A stretch of DNA of 64,000 nt from Siphonodentalium dalli (lineage: Eukaryota; Mollusca; Scaphopoda; Gadilida; Siphonodentaliidae), in assembly GCA_032622095.1 (NCBI GenBank), contig CP136069.1:65557319-65621318 (forward strand). Direction: 5' to 3'. This document shows positions 31,975-45,180 of the stretch, in pieces (position 1 is the first letter of the stretch; each line of letters opens with the position of its first letter). The notes under the pieces are model-generated. The model was not told the origin of the DNA. It ran no database searches and worked only from the letters and a program-made list of their open reading frames with translations. A program made the position numbers and the translations under genes.

Positions 31975-34900
31975 CAGACTTTACGGTCACAATGTCACTC
32001 CAGGGTGGTGAATAGGGGACGTGCATTCATGTACATGTAATCACAGGAGCATGGAATTTGGTCCAAACCCCTCTTTTATTGGCGAAACCAACACTCGGGA
32101 CCGCAGGTCACGGAAGGAACGAAACAGAAAATTGTTGCCACCCATTTTGAACTCAACTGTATTCCTACAAAAATTATTTTTTCACTAAAAACTGTTGGTA
32201 CCCTCTTACACCCCAGATGCCAATCTACAACATTCCATAGGTATATTTTTCCAGTTCTTCGAAAATCTCACTGTATTTCGGTAATTTATTTTAAATTCAC
32301 TAACGAAGACAAATGTGCCGCATCTCCATCACCCGATGACGAATCGGAAATGACAAACGGCGCAAAACCATTTTTCCGGAATAAAAAAGTCGGAACGAAA
32401 TAAAATCGAAACCTAAACTTAAAGCCCGCGAAATTCAAAAATATTTGAAAGCGCGTGCGGTTTTCGAACTTAGGCGCCAGAAAACTTAAATCGGTTTATG
32501 TTTCCGTCATATTATGCGCGTTTTTGAAGATTTTATCCCGATGTTTTGTGTATTTTCCTAAAAGTTTTTGTATTTCCTGATATTCTGTGTCTGCTGTTAT
32601 CATCTGATGAAAATGACGACTGCCCAAGAAGATATTCTTCATTTGACTGAATGGTAATTAGTACAAATATTTTAAATATAATTTATTTCTATTTATGGCA
32701 CGACCACGTGGTATTGGTTTTTTCTTCTTATTTTATGTTCGTTATGTACCGGTAGGCCTATGTACTACTTGACTTTGTAATGCTACTGGTTGCAATGATT
32801 GGCCATAAAAGGACCATAACTCTCTAGCTCTCTCTCATATGAGCTTGTGTCGCACTCCGTTGTATAGGCCTAAAATATCCATCATATAATAGTAATCAAC
32901 CCACTGATTACTGGTCGAATATCACGAAGTAGAAGAAAAAGAAGATATATAGAGTCACGGGGAGGCCTGGTATATATGCCTATGCATGAAGCGATTCCTT
33001 TGTGTGTTTTGGTGCAGATTCGTTGCCAGGATATCTTAATTATTTCCACACAAAATGCTGTATTTTACTAGTTCTGACGAACAAATATATGTCTTAGTTG
33101 ATGAGAGTAGAACTTTTCTTGAGTTAGGTAACGATATTGGCCATGCATATATAGAACGAGTGTTTAGTTTCGCGAAATTCAAAATTGTCAATGTAGGGTA
33201 CAAAAACTCGCCATTAATATGCCAAATATAGTAACAAAATGTAATAAGATTCTTTAATTTAAGAGCACAAAATTATCCTGCGTATTCTTTACGGTATACG
33301 TTTTATTTGTGCATTTGCAAGTTGTAATGCAAACTGGTTTACCGAATAACTAGTTTAAAAAATTGAGTTAGTGATAAACTCACTAACATAAATTTGAGTT
33401 AATAAGCGACTATAAGTATTGTCAATTGTACCGGTACCAGGATCTATAAATAGTATACGTCATGTAATAAACATGTAATCAGCAGCTATCTTCGAAATTA
33501 GAAACGGTACTTTCATGCTATCCGTCTCCGGATCATAGTTTTAAAGGTACGGTTGGCCTTGGCGGTGGGTATCCTGTGAAAATATTTCCACCCGTCAAAA
33601 ACCGCCACAAACAGAAAGAACAACAAAATGTAGACAGACTTTGTCCGTATACAAATAAGAAATATCGCATAAACAGTATGTTATTGTCATATATTTGAAC
33701 ATTGTTATGTAAACAAAAGCATAAAAAGTTACTTTTCTGGTGTTTGTTTATATTATGATGGTAAACATAAAGAGCGTTCTTTGTTGGTGAATTCCTGATA
33801 TGGAACGAATAAAGAGCGTTTATGCCATTTGTGTGTGATTAGCCAGCAGCATTGTGCTGTCTTCTGTAACACAATCAGGCTCTTGTTTAGGTCAAATATA
33901 GTAAATCTTTATGATAACATGCTGTTTACGCGATGGTCATGGTATATATGAACGAAACTGTATGCGTTTTAATGTTTTTCTGTTTACGGTGATTGGAACA
34001 AATATGAATATTTTCGACAACTAAGGCCTCACGTGCCTTTAAAGTTTGCGCATATTTCCGTACTATTTCCGCTACTATTGATTCGTCATCGGGTGATGGA
34101 GATGCGGCACATTTGTCTTCGTTGGTGAATTTAAAATAAATTACCGAAATACAGTGAGATTTTCGAAGAACTGGAAAAATATACCTATGGAATGTTGTAG
34201 ATTGGCATCTAGGGTGTAACTTAGGGTGGATACACACATGCATGTAATGTCTGTATGTAAAATACATGTATTTTACATGGCCACACCAATAATTGACCAA
34301 ATTAATCACCTGCGCGCGAGAGGTCAATTTCACCAGTGAGTAGTTATAAGCCATTATCAAACAAACTGCCATCAAGAAATTTCAGGCCAGTCATAAACAT
34401 GTCTTCTTTCAAGGATGCCGAAATGAGTAATTCTTGTCTGATATATGTTGCTTTTTTTCACGAGTTATAATTTCGAAAAGTCGATTAGAGCCGGTCGATT
34501 TTATACTTGATGTGTTTCTGTCATTTCTTGGAAACAGGGTCATCCAAAACAAAAATAGAATATGCAGAATTCTTTTATAGGATGATACCGGCTTGTTGAG
34601 ATTTCTCTGATAATTTGAGAGCGAGCTCATGTAATAACAATAATTCAATTTGGACTGTAAATATTCATTATAGCGCCAAAAAATAATGCAGGTACAGCGT
34701 TGAAATTAAAAAGAGTGACACCCCCCCCCCCCCCATTTATATATATGTTTCTCAAGCCAAAGGTTGAACAAGCTCCTAACTGTGACAAGCTTGAATTATA
34801 ACATTTTCGACCATAATCCATGATTGGGGAGGGGCTGGTTCTCGAAAGCTTCAAATAAATAAGGGAGTTAATTGAATGTATCAGCCGGGATTATCTGGGC

Positions 34901-35175
34901 AAGAATTACAATATAATGTTTTACTTAAATATCCATAGTTGTAAATTTTGCGTATACATGTATAACTGTATAACACAAGAGAGGAAAGGTGGCGTAGTTG
35001 GGAACTCGTAGCTAGGCAACCCTTTCGCCGAATGAAGACAAACAGCAACACCATGCATTCAAATTTAAAGCTGTATAATATGTTCATAATTATATGAATA
35101 GCATAAATTGCTGCATATTAGATTAATCACTCGTAGAAAACAGACACGACAGATATGACTACGATATTTATAAAG
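31975..35175. repeat. 3.2-kb tandem duplication, unit 1
   Basis: The first of three near-identical units, each starting CAGACTTTACGGTCACAATG. Unit 1 differs from units 2 and 3 at shared positions (ACACTCGGG versus ACACCCGGG; GTACCCTCTT versus GTACCTCTT; ATCGAAACC versus ATCAAACC; AATAAATAAGG versus AATAACTAAGG), so it branches off first. It contains a ~125-bp internal inverted repeat (about 32215-32340 versus 34080-34205), MITE D at 33541-34043 and a C14-16 run near 34723. Confidence 0.95.
33541..34043. mobile_element. TTAA-type MITE family D in unit 1
   Basis: About 498 bp with ends TTTAAAGGTACGG and CACGTGCCTTTAAAG, an inverted terminal repeat, and TTAA at both edges. The minus-strand 149-codon frame crossing its right edge is not credited as a gene. 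Confidence 0.8.
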
Positions 35176-38100
35176 CAGACTTTACGGTCACAATGTCACT
35201 CCAGGGTGGTGAATAGGGGACGTGCATTCATGTACATGTAATCACAGGAGCATGGAATTTGGTCCAAACCCCTCTTTTATTGGCGAAACCAACACCCGGG
35301 ACCGCAGGTCACGGAAGGAACGAAACAGAAAATTGTTGCCACCCATTTTGAACTCAACTGTATTCCTACAAAAATTATTTTTTCACTAAAAACTGTTGGT
35401 ACCTCTTACACCCCAGATGCCAATCTACAACATTCCATAGGTATATTTTTCCAGTTCTTCGAAAATCTCACTGTATTTCGGTAATTTATTTTAAATTCAC
35501 TAACGAAGACAAATGTGCCGCATCTCCATCACCCGATGACGAATCGGAAATGACAAACGGCGCAAAACCATTTTTCCGGAATAAAAAAGTCGGAACGAAA
35601 TAAAATCAAACCTAAACTTAAAGCCCGCGAAATTCAAAAATATTTGAAAGCGCGTGCGGTTTTCGAACTTAGGCGCCAGAAAACTTAAATCGGTTTATGT
35701 TTCCGTCATATTATGCGCGTTTTTGAAGATTTTATCCTGATGTTTTGTGTATTTTCCTGAAAGTTTTTGTATTTCCTGATATTCTGTGTCTGCTGTTATC
35801 ATCTGATGAAAATGACGACTGCCCAAGAAGATATTCTTCATTTGACTGAATGGTAATTAGTACAAATATTTTAAATATAATTTATTTCTATTTATGGCAC
35901 GACCACGTGGTATTGGTTTTTTCTTCTTATTTTATGTTCGTTATGTACCGGTAGGCCTATGTACTACTTGACTTTGTAATGCTACTGGTTGCAATGATTG
36001 GCCATAAAAGGACCATAACTCTCTAGCTTTCTCTCATATGAGCTTGTGTCGCACTCCGTTGTATAGGCCTAAAATATCCATCATATAATAGTAATCAACC
36101 CACTGATTACTGGTCGAATATCACGAAGTAGAAGAAAAAGAAGATATATAGAGTCACGGGGAGGCCTGGTATATATGCCTATGCATGAAGCGATTCCTTT
36201 GTGTGTTTTGGTGCAGATTCGTTGCCAGGATATCTTAATTATTTCCACACAAAATGCTGTATTTTACTAGTTCTGACGAACAAATATATGTCTTAGTTGA
36301 TGAGAGTAGAACTTTTCTTGAGTTAGGTAACGATATTGGCCATGCATATATAGAACGAGTGTTTAGTTTCGCGAAATTCAAAATTGTCAATGTAGGGTAC
36401 AAAAACTCGCCATTAATATGCCAAATATAGTAACAAAATGTAATAAGATTCTTTAATTTAAGAGCACAAAATTATCCTGCGTATTCTTTACGGTATACGT
36501 TTTATTTGTGCATTTGCAAGTTGTAATGCAAACTGGTTTACCGAATAACTAGTTTAAAAAATTGAGTTAGTGATAAACTCACTAACATAAATTTGAGTTA
36601 ATAAGCGACTATAAGTATTGTCAATTGTACCGGTACCAGGATCTATAAATAGTATACGTCATGTAATAAACATGTAATCAGCAGCTATCTTCGAAATTAG
36701 AAACGGTACTTTCATGCTATCCGTCTCCGGATCATAGTTTTAAAGGTACGGTTGGCCTTGGCGGTGGGTATCCTGTGAAAATATTTCCACCCGTCAAAAA
36801 CCGCCACAAACAGAAAGAACAACAAAATGTAGACAGACTTTGTCCGTATACAAATAAGAAATATCGCATAAACAGTATGTTATTGTCATATATTTGAACA
36901 TTGTTATGTAAACAAAAGCATAAAAAGTTACTTTTCTGGTGTTTGTTTATATTATGATGGTAAACATAAAGAGCGTTCTTTGTTGGTGAATTCCTGATAT
37001 GGAACGAATAAAGAGCGTTTATGCCATTTGTGTGTGATTAGCCAGCAGCATTGTGCTGTCTTCTGTAACACAATCAGGCTCTTGTTTAGGTCAAATATAG
37101 TAAATCTTTATGATAACATGCTGTTTACGCGATGGTCATGGTATATATGAACGAAACTGTATGCGTTTTAATGTTTTTCTGTTTACGGTGATTGGAACAA
37201 ATATGAATATTTTCGACAACTAAGGCCTCACGTGCCTTTAAAGTTTGCGCATATTTCCGTACTATTTCCGCTACTATTGATTCGTCATCGGGTGATGGAG
37301 ATGCGGCACATTTGTCTTCGTTGGTGAATTTAAAATAAATTACCGAAATACAGTGAGATTTTCGAAGAACTGGAAAAATATACCTATGGAATGTTGTAGA
37401 TTGGCATCTAGGGTGTAACTTAGGGTGGATACACACATGCATGTAATGTCTGTATGTAAAATACATGTATTTTACATGGCCACACCAATAATTGACCAAA
37501 TTAATCACCTGCGCGCGAGAGGTCAATTTCACCAGTGAGTAGTTATAAGCCATTATCAAACAAACTGCCATCAAGAAATTTCAGGCCAGTCATAAACATG
37601 TCTTCTTTCAAGGATGCCGAAATGAGTAATTCTTGTCTGATATATGTTGCTTTTTTTCACGAGTTATAATTTCGAAAAGTCGATTAGAGCCGGTCGATTT
37701 TATACTTGATGTGTTTCTGTCATTTCTTGGAAACAGGGTCATCCAAAACAAAAATAGAATATGCAGAATTCTTTTATAGGATGATACCGGCTTGTTGAGA
37801 TTTCTCTGATAATTTGAGAGCGAGCTCATGTAATAACAATAATTCAATTTGGACTGTAAATATTCATTATAGCGCCAAAAAATAATGCAGGTACAGCGTT
37901 GAAATTAAAAAGAGTGACACCCCCCCCCCCATTTATATATATGTTTCTCAAGCCAAAGGTTGAACAAGCTCCTAACTGTGACAAGCTTGAATTATAACAT
38001 TTTCGACCATAATCCATGATTGGGGAGGGGCTGGTTCTCGAAAGCTTCAAATAACTAAGGGAGTTAATTGAATGTATCAGCCGGGATTATCTGGGCAAGA

Positions 38101-38371
38101 ATTACAATATAATGTTTTACTTAAATATCCATAGTTGTAAATTTTGCGTATACATGTATAACTGTATAACACAAGAGAGGAAAGGTGGCGTAGTTGGGAA
38201 CTCGTAGCTAGGCAACCCTTTCGCCGAATGAAGACAAACAGCAACACCATGCATTCAAATTTAAAGCTGTATAATATGTTCATAATTATATGAATAGCAT
38301 AAATTGCTGCATATTAGATTAATCACTCGTAGAAAACAGACACGACAGATATGACTACGATATTTATAAAG
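35176..38371. repeat. 3.2-kb tandem duplication, unit 2
   Basis: Starts 3201 bp after unit 1. It shares several single-base states with unit 3 against unit 1. It retains MITE D (36740-37242) and has a shorter C run (37919-37930). Confidence 0.95.
36740..37242. mobile_element. TTAA-type MITE family D in unit 2
   Basis: Same boundaries and sequence as the copy in unit 1. Confidence 0.8.
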
Positions 38372-41080
38372 CAGACTTTACGGTCACAATGTCACTCCAG
38401 GGTGGTGAATAGGGGACGTGCATTCATGTACATGTAATCACAGGAGCATGGAATTTGGTCCAAACCCCTCTTTTATTGGCGAAACCAACACCCGGGACCG
38501 CAGGTCACGGAAGGAACGAAACAGAAAATTGTTGCCACCCATTTTGAACTCAACTGTATTCCTACAAAAATTATTTTTTCACTAAAAACTGTTGGTACCT
38601 CTTACACCCCAGATGCCAATCTACAACATTCCATAGGTATATTTTTCCAGTTCTTCGAAAATCTCACTGTATTTCGGTAATTTATTTTAAATTCACTAAC
38701 GAAGACAAATGTGCCGCATCTCCATCACCCGATGACGAATCGGAAATGACAAACGGCGCAAAACCATTTTTCCGGAATAAAAAAGTCGGAACGAAATAAA
38801 ATCAAACCTAAACTTAAAGCCCGCGAAATTCAAAAATATTTGAAAGCGCGTGCGGTTTTCGAACTTAGGCGCCAGAAAACTTAAATCGGTTTATGTTTCC
38901 GTCATATTATGCGCGTTTTTGAAGATTTTATCCTGATGTTTTGTGTATTTTCCTGAAAGTTTTTGTATTTCCTGATATTCTGTGTCTGCTGTTATCATCT
39001 GATGAAAATGACGACTGCCCAAGAAGATATTCTTCATTTGACTGAATGGTAATTAGTACAAATATTTTAAATATAATTTATTTCTATTTATGGCACGACC
39101 ACGTGGTATTGGTTTTTTCTTCTTATTTTATGTTCGTTATGTACCGGTAGGCCTATGTACTACTTGACTTTGTAATGCTACTGGTTGCAATGATTGGCCA
39201 TAAAAGGACCATAACTCTCTAGCTTTCTCTCATATGAGCTTGTGTCGCACTCCGTTGTATAGGCCTAAAATATCCATCATATAATAGTAATCAACCCACT
39301 GATTACTGGTCGAATATCACGAAGTAGAAGAAAAAGAAGATATATAGAGTCACGGGGAGGCCTGGTATATATGCCTATGCATGAAGCGATTCCTTTGTGT
39401 GTTTTGGTGCAGATTCGTTGCCAGGATATCTTAATTATTTCCACACAAAATGCTGTATTTTACTAGTTCTGACGAACAAATATATGTCTTAGTTGATGAG
39501 AGTAGAACTTTTCTTGAGTTAGGTAACGATATTGGCCATGCATATATAGAACGAGTGTTTAGTTTCGCGAAATTCAAAATGCAAAGTTGTCAATGTAGGG
39601 TACAAAAACTCGCCATTAATATGCCAAATATAGTAACAAAATGTAATAAGATTCTTTAATTTAAGAGCACAAAATTATCCTGCGTATTCTTTACGGTATA
39701 CGTTTTATTTGTGCATTTGCAAGTTGTAATGCAAACTGGTTTACCGAATAACTAGTTTAAAAAATTGAGTTAGTGATAAACTCACTAACATAAATTTGAG
39801 TTAATAAGCGACTATAAGTATTGTCAATTGTACCGGTACCAGGATCTATAAATAGTATACGTCATGTAATAAACATGTAATCAGCAGCTATCTTCGAAAT
39901 TAGAAACGGTACTTTCATGCTATCCGTCTCCGGATCATAGTTTTAAAGTTTGCGCATATTTCCGTACTATTTCCGCTACTATTGATTCGTCATCGGGTGA
40001 TGGAGATGCGGCACATTTGTCTTCGTTGGTGAATTTAAAATAAATTACCGAAATACAGTGAGATTTTCGAAGAACTGGAAAAATATACCTATGGAATGTT
40101 GTAGATTGGCATCTAGGGTGTAACTTAGGGTGGATACACACATGCATGTAATGTCTGTATGTAAAATACATGTATTTTACATGGCCACACCAATAATTGA
40201 CCAAATTAATCACCTGCGCGCGAGAGGTCAATTTCACCAGTGAGTAGTTATAAGCCATTATCAAACAAACTGCCATCAAGAAATTTCAGGCCAGTCATAA
40301 ACATGTCTTCTTTCAAGGATGCCGAAATGAGTAATTCTTGTCTGATATATGTTGCTGTTTTTCACGAGTTATAATTTCGAAAAGTGGATTAGAGCCGGTC
40401 GATTTTATACTTGATGTGTTTCTGTCATTTCTTGGAAACAGGGTCATCCAAAACAAAAATAGAATATGCAGAATTCTTTTATAGGATGATACCGGCTTGT
40501 TGAGATTTCTCTGATAATTTGAGAGCGAGCTCATGTAATAACATTAATTCAATTGGGACTGTAAATATTCATTATAGCGCCAAAAAATAATGCAGGTACA
40601 GCGTTGAAATTAAAAAGAGTGACACCCCCCCCCCCCATTTATATATATGTTTCTCAAGCCAAAGGTTGAACAAGCTCCTAACTGTGACAAGCTTGAATTA
40701 TAACATTTTCGACCATAATCCATGATTGGGGAGGGGCTGGTTCTCGAAAGCTTCAAATAACTAAGGGAGTTAATTGAATGTATCAGCCGGGATTATCTGG
40801 GCAAGAATTACAATATAATGTTTTACTTAAATATCCATAGTTGTAAATTTTGCGTATACATGTATAACTGTATAACACAAGAGAGGAAAGGTGGCGTAGT
40901 TGGGAACTCGTAGCTAGGCAACCCTTTCGCCGAATGAAGACAAACAGCAACACCATGCATTCAAATTTAAAGCTGTATAATATGTTCATAATTATATGAA
41001 TAGCATAAATTGCTGCATATTAGATTAATCACTCGTAGAAAACAGACACGACAGATATGACTACGATATTTATAAAGCAG
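38372..41080. repeat. 3.2-kb tandem duplication, unit 3, lacking MITE D
   Basis: A 2709-bp unit. At 39941-39948 the sequence reads TTTTAAAG, exactly the site left when MITE D is removed with one TTAA. It has private changes (AGTGGATTAG, GCTGTTTTTC, AACATTAATTCAATTGGG) and a small insertion, ATGCAAAG, near 39580. The unit ends cleanly at TTTATAAAGCAG. Confidence 0.95.
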
Positions 41081-41500
41081 GGTGTCAGGACTCAGGGTGC
41101 TGCATGCACAGACCCCCCCCCCCCCCGTCGAGGAAATATGCAATGGTGAATTCGGTAGCTTCTGGGATAATATAGCTCCCCGTGCATGTTGTGGGTCATA
41201 GCCCCCTGCGTTGGGGAAGTTGCCATCACTGGTATTAACATCAATAGAAGACTGACAATGATTTAAACAGAGCGTCGACCATTTGAGTTATCGCGCGAAT
41301 AATTATTTTAAGCGGCCTGACGACTTCGTCCCAGTCAACGGCTCTTCAGCGGTTCAGAGTTTAACTCACTGTGGTTAAACACAGTCGCAATGATTGGGTT
41401 GTCAGCGGACACATATTACACGGTGTGTATGATCCATGTAAAACGCCAAATACACGATATTTACAGAGATTACATGCATGTGTGTATCCACCCTAAGAAA
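41081..41500. other. No gene seen; C-run
   Basis: Right flank of the array. A poly-C run lies at about 41106-41116. No exon supported. Confidence 0.4.
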
Positions 41501-41505
41501 ACAAT

Positions 41506-41970
41506 ATTTTTTGTAGGAATATATACAGTTGAGTTCAAAATGGGTGGCAACAATTTTCTGTTTCGTTCCTTCCGTGACCTGCGGTCCCGGGTGCTGGTTC
41601 CGCAAATAAAAGAGTGTTTTTTCACCAAATTCCAGGCTCCTGTGATGTAATCTAGAATATGTGTATTTCTTACAAAAGTTACCATGATTTGTACGTCGCT
41701 TGCATTGAGTAAAGGTATTTAATTTTTTTAGTGAAAAAATATTTTTTGTAGGAATATATACAGTTGAGTTCAAAATGGGTGGCAACAATTTTCTGTTTCG
41801 TTCCTTCCGTGACCTGCGGTCCCGGGTGCTGGTTCCGCCAATAAAAGAGTGTTTTTTCACCAAATTCCAGGCTCCTGTGATGTAATCTAGAATATGTGTA
41901 TTTCTTACAAAAGTTACCATGATTTGTACGTCGCTTGCATTGAGTAAAGGTTTTTAATTTTTTATATTGG
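41506..41970. repeat. 235-bp tandem duplication, inverse match to 3.2-kb unit start
   Basis: Two copies, about 41511-41745 and 41746-41970, nearly identical (GTTCCGCAAATAAAAG versus GTTCCGCCAATAAAAG). The middle of each is the reverse complement of the block at 32040-32190 near the start of each 3.2-kb unit (for example CACGGAAGGAACGAAACAG). The 172-codon minus frame arises from the duplication. Confidence 0.9.
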
Positions 41971-42139
41971 ATGACCGAATTTAAAAAAATATATATAGGC
42001 CTACATGTATAGAGGAAATTACCTATTCAGTGTCCAACGTTTCGTAATGCACGTAACTCGTCAACAGAACCCTCTTGTTTTCCCTGTTATATGTGGTCTA
42101 TTTTAAATTAAGATTCGTAATATTTTTTCGCTCAGTGTG

Positions 42140-43570
42140 GCTGTATTGTGACAGGTGGGTGTATATGTATGTATATGATGTCTGTATGATCATGGGTGGA
42201 GTGCGTAGATAAATAGGGAGTGATGTTATGGTTATGGGTAATGTATACATGAGATGACTGTACGGTCATGATTGAAGTGTATATGCACGCATACCTGGAT
42301 TAAGCTGGATGGCCATTGGCGAGCGTGTGGGTATATAGGGTGTGCCCTTTTGGTAACGGATGGGACGTATATTTATATATGTTGTGGATGTATTATCATC
42401 GGTGGTGTATAGGGAGTAGCTGTATGACCATGGATGGCGTGTATGAGTATACAGTGAGTTGCTGAATTGTCATGTGTGAGGTGTATATGTAAGTATGGAA
42501 CTTATGAGTGGTCGTGTGTGCGGGTATTGGTATATCTGGAAGGGCTCACCATTGGTGAGGTGTATATATGTATACCTGGATTGACTCTATGGTCATGGGT
42601 GTGGCGAATAGGTATACATGTGGTGGCTGTATGGACCATGATGATGTGAATAGGTATACAATGAGTGACTGTATGATGGTGAATGTAGTGAATATGTATA
42701 CACAGAGTGACTACATGGTCATGTGTCAGGTGTATGAGTATATCTGGTGTTCATGCATGGTGACTCGTGGCTGTATCGTAATTTATGGTATGTACGGGTG
42801 TAACCAAGACCAAGTATGGCTGTATGGTCAGGTGTACGTGTATAAAGTGGGTGACTATATTGTCATTTGTGTGGTGTTTATGTACATATGGAGTGACGGG
42901 GGTAATGTGTGTGTTGTACGTGTGTACATTGGGTGGCTATCGCTTTCCACAATAACTCAAGGATATGTTAATCAATAAAGAGGTCATGTCAGAGAGTTCT
43001 CCATCTTGATTGTGTTATGTACAATGGGGGAAACGTTAAACGTGGAAAGCGATAGCCACCCATTATCACACAGACATTCCATATATACATAAACACCACA
43101 AACATAACAAGATAGTCACCCACGGTGTACACGTACACCTGACCCATGGCGATACAGCCATACTTGGTTATACCCGTACATACCATGGTTGACCATACAG
43201 CCATGAGTCACAACGCAGGCACACCGGGTATACTCCTAAAAATGACCAATAACCATAGTCACTCCTTGTATACCCATTCACCTCACCATTGTCCATACGG
43301 TCATTCCCTGTATACATATTCTGCACACACATGGTCAAATAGACATTCAATATATACATCAACACCACAACAATGACCATAGAGTCACTCCAGGTATACA
43401 TATGCACCTCACCATATAGCTACTCGCTTCATACACATATCCTCACCCATGGTACCTGGTATACTCCTTCACCTGACCTATGACCATATAGTCAACCCGT
43501 GTGTACCTATTCAAAACATTCATACATGATCATGGTCAATCCTTGTATACATTATCTGCTGTCAATATAA
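42140..43570. repeat. Mirror-symmetric ~42-bp minisatellite
   Basis: The left half (42140-42945) consists of degenerate units such as GTGTATATGTATACATGGAG plus TGACTGTATGGTCATGG. The right half (43040-43570) carries the same units on the opposite strand. The inner edges are GGGTGGCTATCGCTTTCCAC and its exact inverse around a ~95-bp centre. The frames through it (42568-42978 and others) are repeat translations, not genes. Confidence 0.85.
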
Positions 43571-44390
43571 AAGCTGCGTCATTACCCAAACGCTAAATAG
43601 CGTTTGAGTAATGACGCGTTTGGGTAATGACGATTTTCGCTTTGTCATGCGCTAATATTTCAAATATCTTCCACCCTTAGTCAAACAACTAGTTTATGTG
43701 CGAATCGACACTACGTGCGTTAAAAACACTCGGTCCTTCACCTTGCGTTTATTTAAAATTCAAATTGAATGCGTTTGGGCGTTTGGGTAATGACGCCGAA
43801 TAAACCTACGATTTCGATTTCGACTCTCAAAATCGGAAAGATAAAAAATTGCACGACAATATGACACTCGGTTATATTTTTTGTTTTTTGACAAAACATA
43901 ACACACGTCTCACTCTGCAGCTCTAAATAAATGCAAATTTAGTTTTTTTTGTGAAAGTACAAGCCGTCTTTAACATGCGTCTGGGTAATGATTCTTGAGA
44001 ACGGAACATATTTTTTGGAAGGGTGTGCGAGCTTTTTACTAATATTGTGTTGATTTTTCGTCACAAATTTCAATGTTTATAGTATTCTGTGCCACACCTG
44101 GATGTGCATATGATATCGAGGAAACAAGTTCGCCGGGGATCAGGGGAATTCGGGGAATATTTATGGCTCTTGGTTAGGACATGCTATTTCTTGATATATA
44201 GCCGAGTTCAGTCATTGAAAAAATAGATGTTGATACTTCGATACCAAACCCGTCTTATCCCTAATTAATGCTCGTAACACCAGCTGAAAGAAGATACACA
44301 TCTCCTGACTATAGGAAAGCTGGTGCAGTTTATATGAAGAACTAAGCTCGTGGGACACGGTTTTGCTCATTTACTAGAGAATCACCCTAT
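43571..44390. other. No gene seen; GGGTAATGACG motif and 42-bp palindrome
   Basis: GCGTCATTACCCAAACGC pairs with its near-inverse around TAAATA (43574-43616). The motif GCGTTTGGGTAATGACG recurs next to it, near 43780 and, weaker, near 43977. The rest is AT-rich and unassigned. Confidence 0.45.
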
Positions 44391-44394
44391 AGGG

Positions 44395-45180
44395 TAAAAT
44401 TGGAACTCACCGGCCAAGATGGCCGCCAAAATGACAGCTGGAAGTGGAAAATTTGATTTGTTTTCTCTAATATCGTTAAGATCAGTTTGTGCTGTTTGGT
44501 ACTAGTTGAGAATTGTGACTTTATGTTGTATTGCACATGTTAACTGACCATTGGAGCAATGAAATATGCCATTCATGGAGTCAGAAGTCCTTCGATTTTA
44601 TGGAAAGCGTTATAAAATTTTACAAAAAATCACCATTGGGATTTCTAGTCATATTTCATCATGGAATGGCCAGAACTGTGCAATTTTAGTGAATCATTCC
44701 ATTTCTTAAGCATATTCCAACTCATTAGTATCACAATTGTCACGTCACTTTGGCTCAAAATGGCTGAAAACAATGGCGGCCAAAAATGTGGAAAATGGTA
44801 AATATTGCCGCATGCTGCTTGCCATGCAACCACATACAAGTTGTGGTTGATGACAAAAGTTGACTATTCTGTGTTATATATACATTGAATACTAATATTT
44901 CTGATGCACCCAACAAGTTGATTTTTTCACATATATCCCAAACAATATTCTCTGCTGTTCCGAAAAGAGCAAATTGTGACCTACTTGGTTATTAAACATT
45001 AAACTATAGGCTCTATTCTGGTTGTCCCAGTATCTTATGAGGCATGACAAATACATTTTAAAAGATGCAGTATGGAATTTTGCCAACAAAATTCTTTTTT
45101 TGAGATTCTGGCCATGTTTCTGAACGGAAATGGGCATGCAGAACTTCGAAACTGAGCTGAGCGGGACCAATTTATGTGGC
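44395..45180. repeat. Left arm of inner inverted repeat
   Basis: Matches 54260-55215 on the opposite strand, for example CATTGGAGCAATGAAATATG and ATCACCATTGGGATTT. It includes an ATGGCxGCCAAAATG core related to the 7-kb repeat. Divergence is moderate. Confidence 0.7.

Noticed and set aside
34080-34205. THAP-like reading (C...C...FHRYIFP)
   Set aside because: The start looks tempting, but the required C2CH spacing and the AVPTIF ending are absent. The same words occur on both strands as an inverted repeat.
33926-34375. 149-codon minus frame, repeated in units 2 and 3
   Set aside because: It spans the boundary of MITE D and an internal inverted repeat, has no recognisable domain, and is cut short in unit 3. 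The repetition only reflects the tandem array.
34985-35050. tRNA or tRNA-derived SINE promoter
   Set aside because: A TGGCGTAGTTGG string resembles an A box, but no B box or cloverleaf follows.
41402-41920. 172-codon minus frame with duplicated peptide
   Set aside because: Created by the 235-bp tandem duplication of a dispersed repeat. The repeated peptide resembles no family I know.
42568-42978. 136-codon frame with repeated MYTW/YMVM-like peptides
   Set aside because: It is a translation of the ~42-bp minisatellite. Similar frames appear on both strands of the array.
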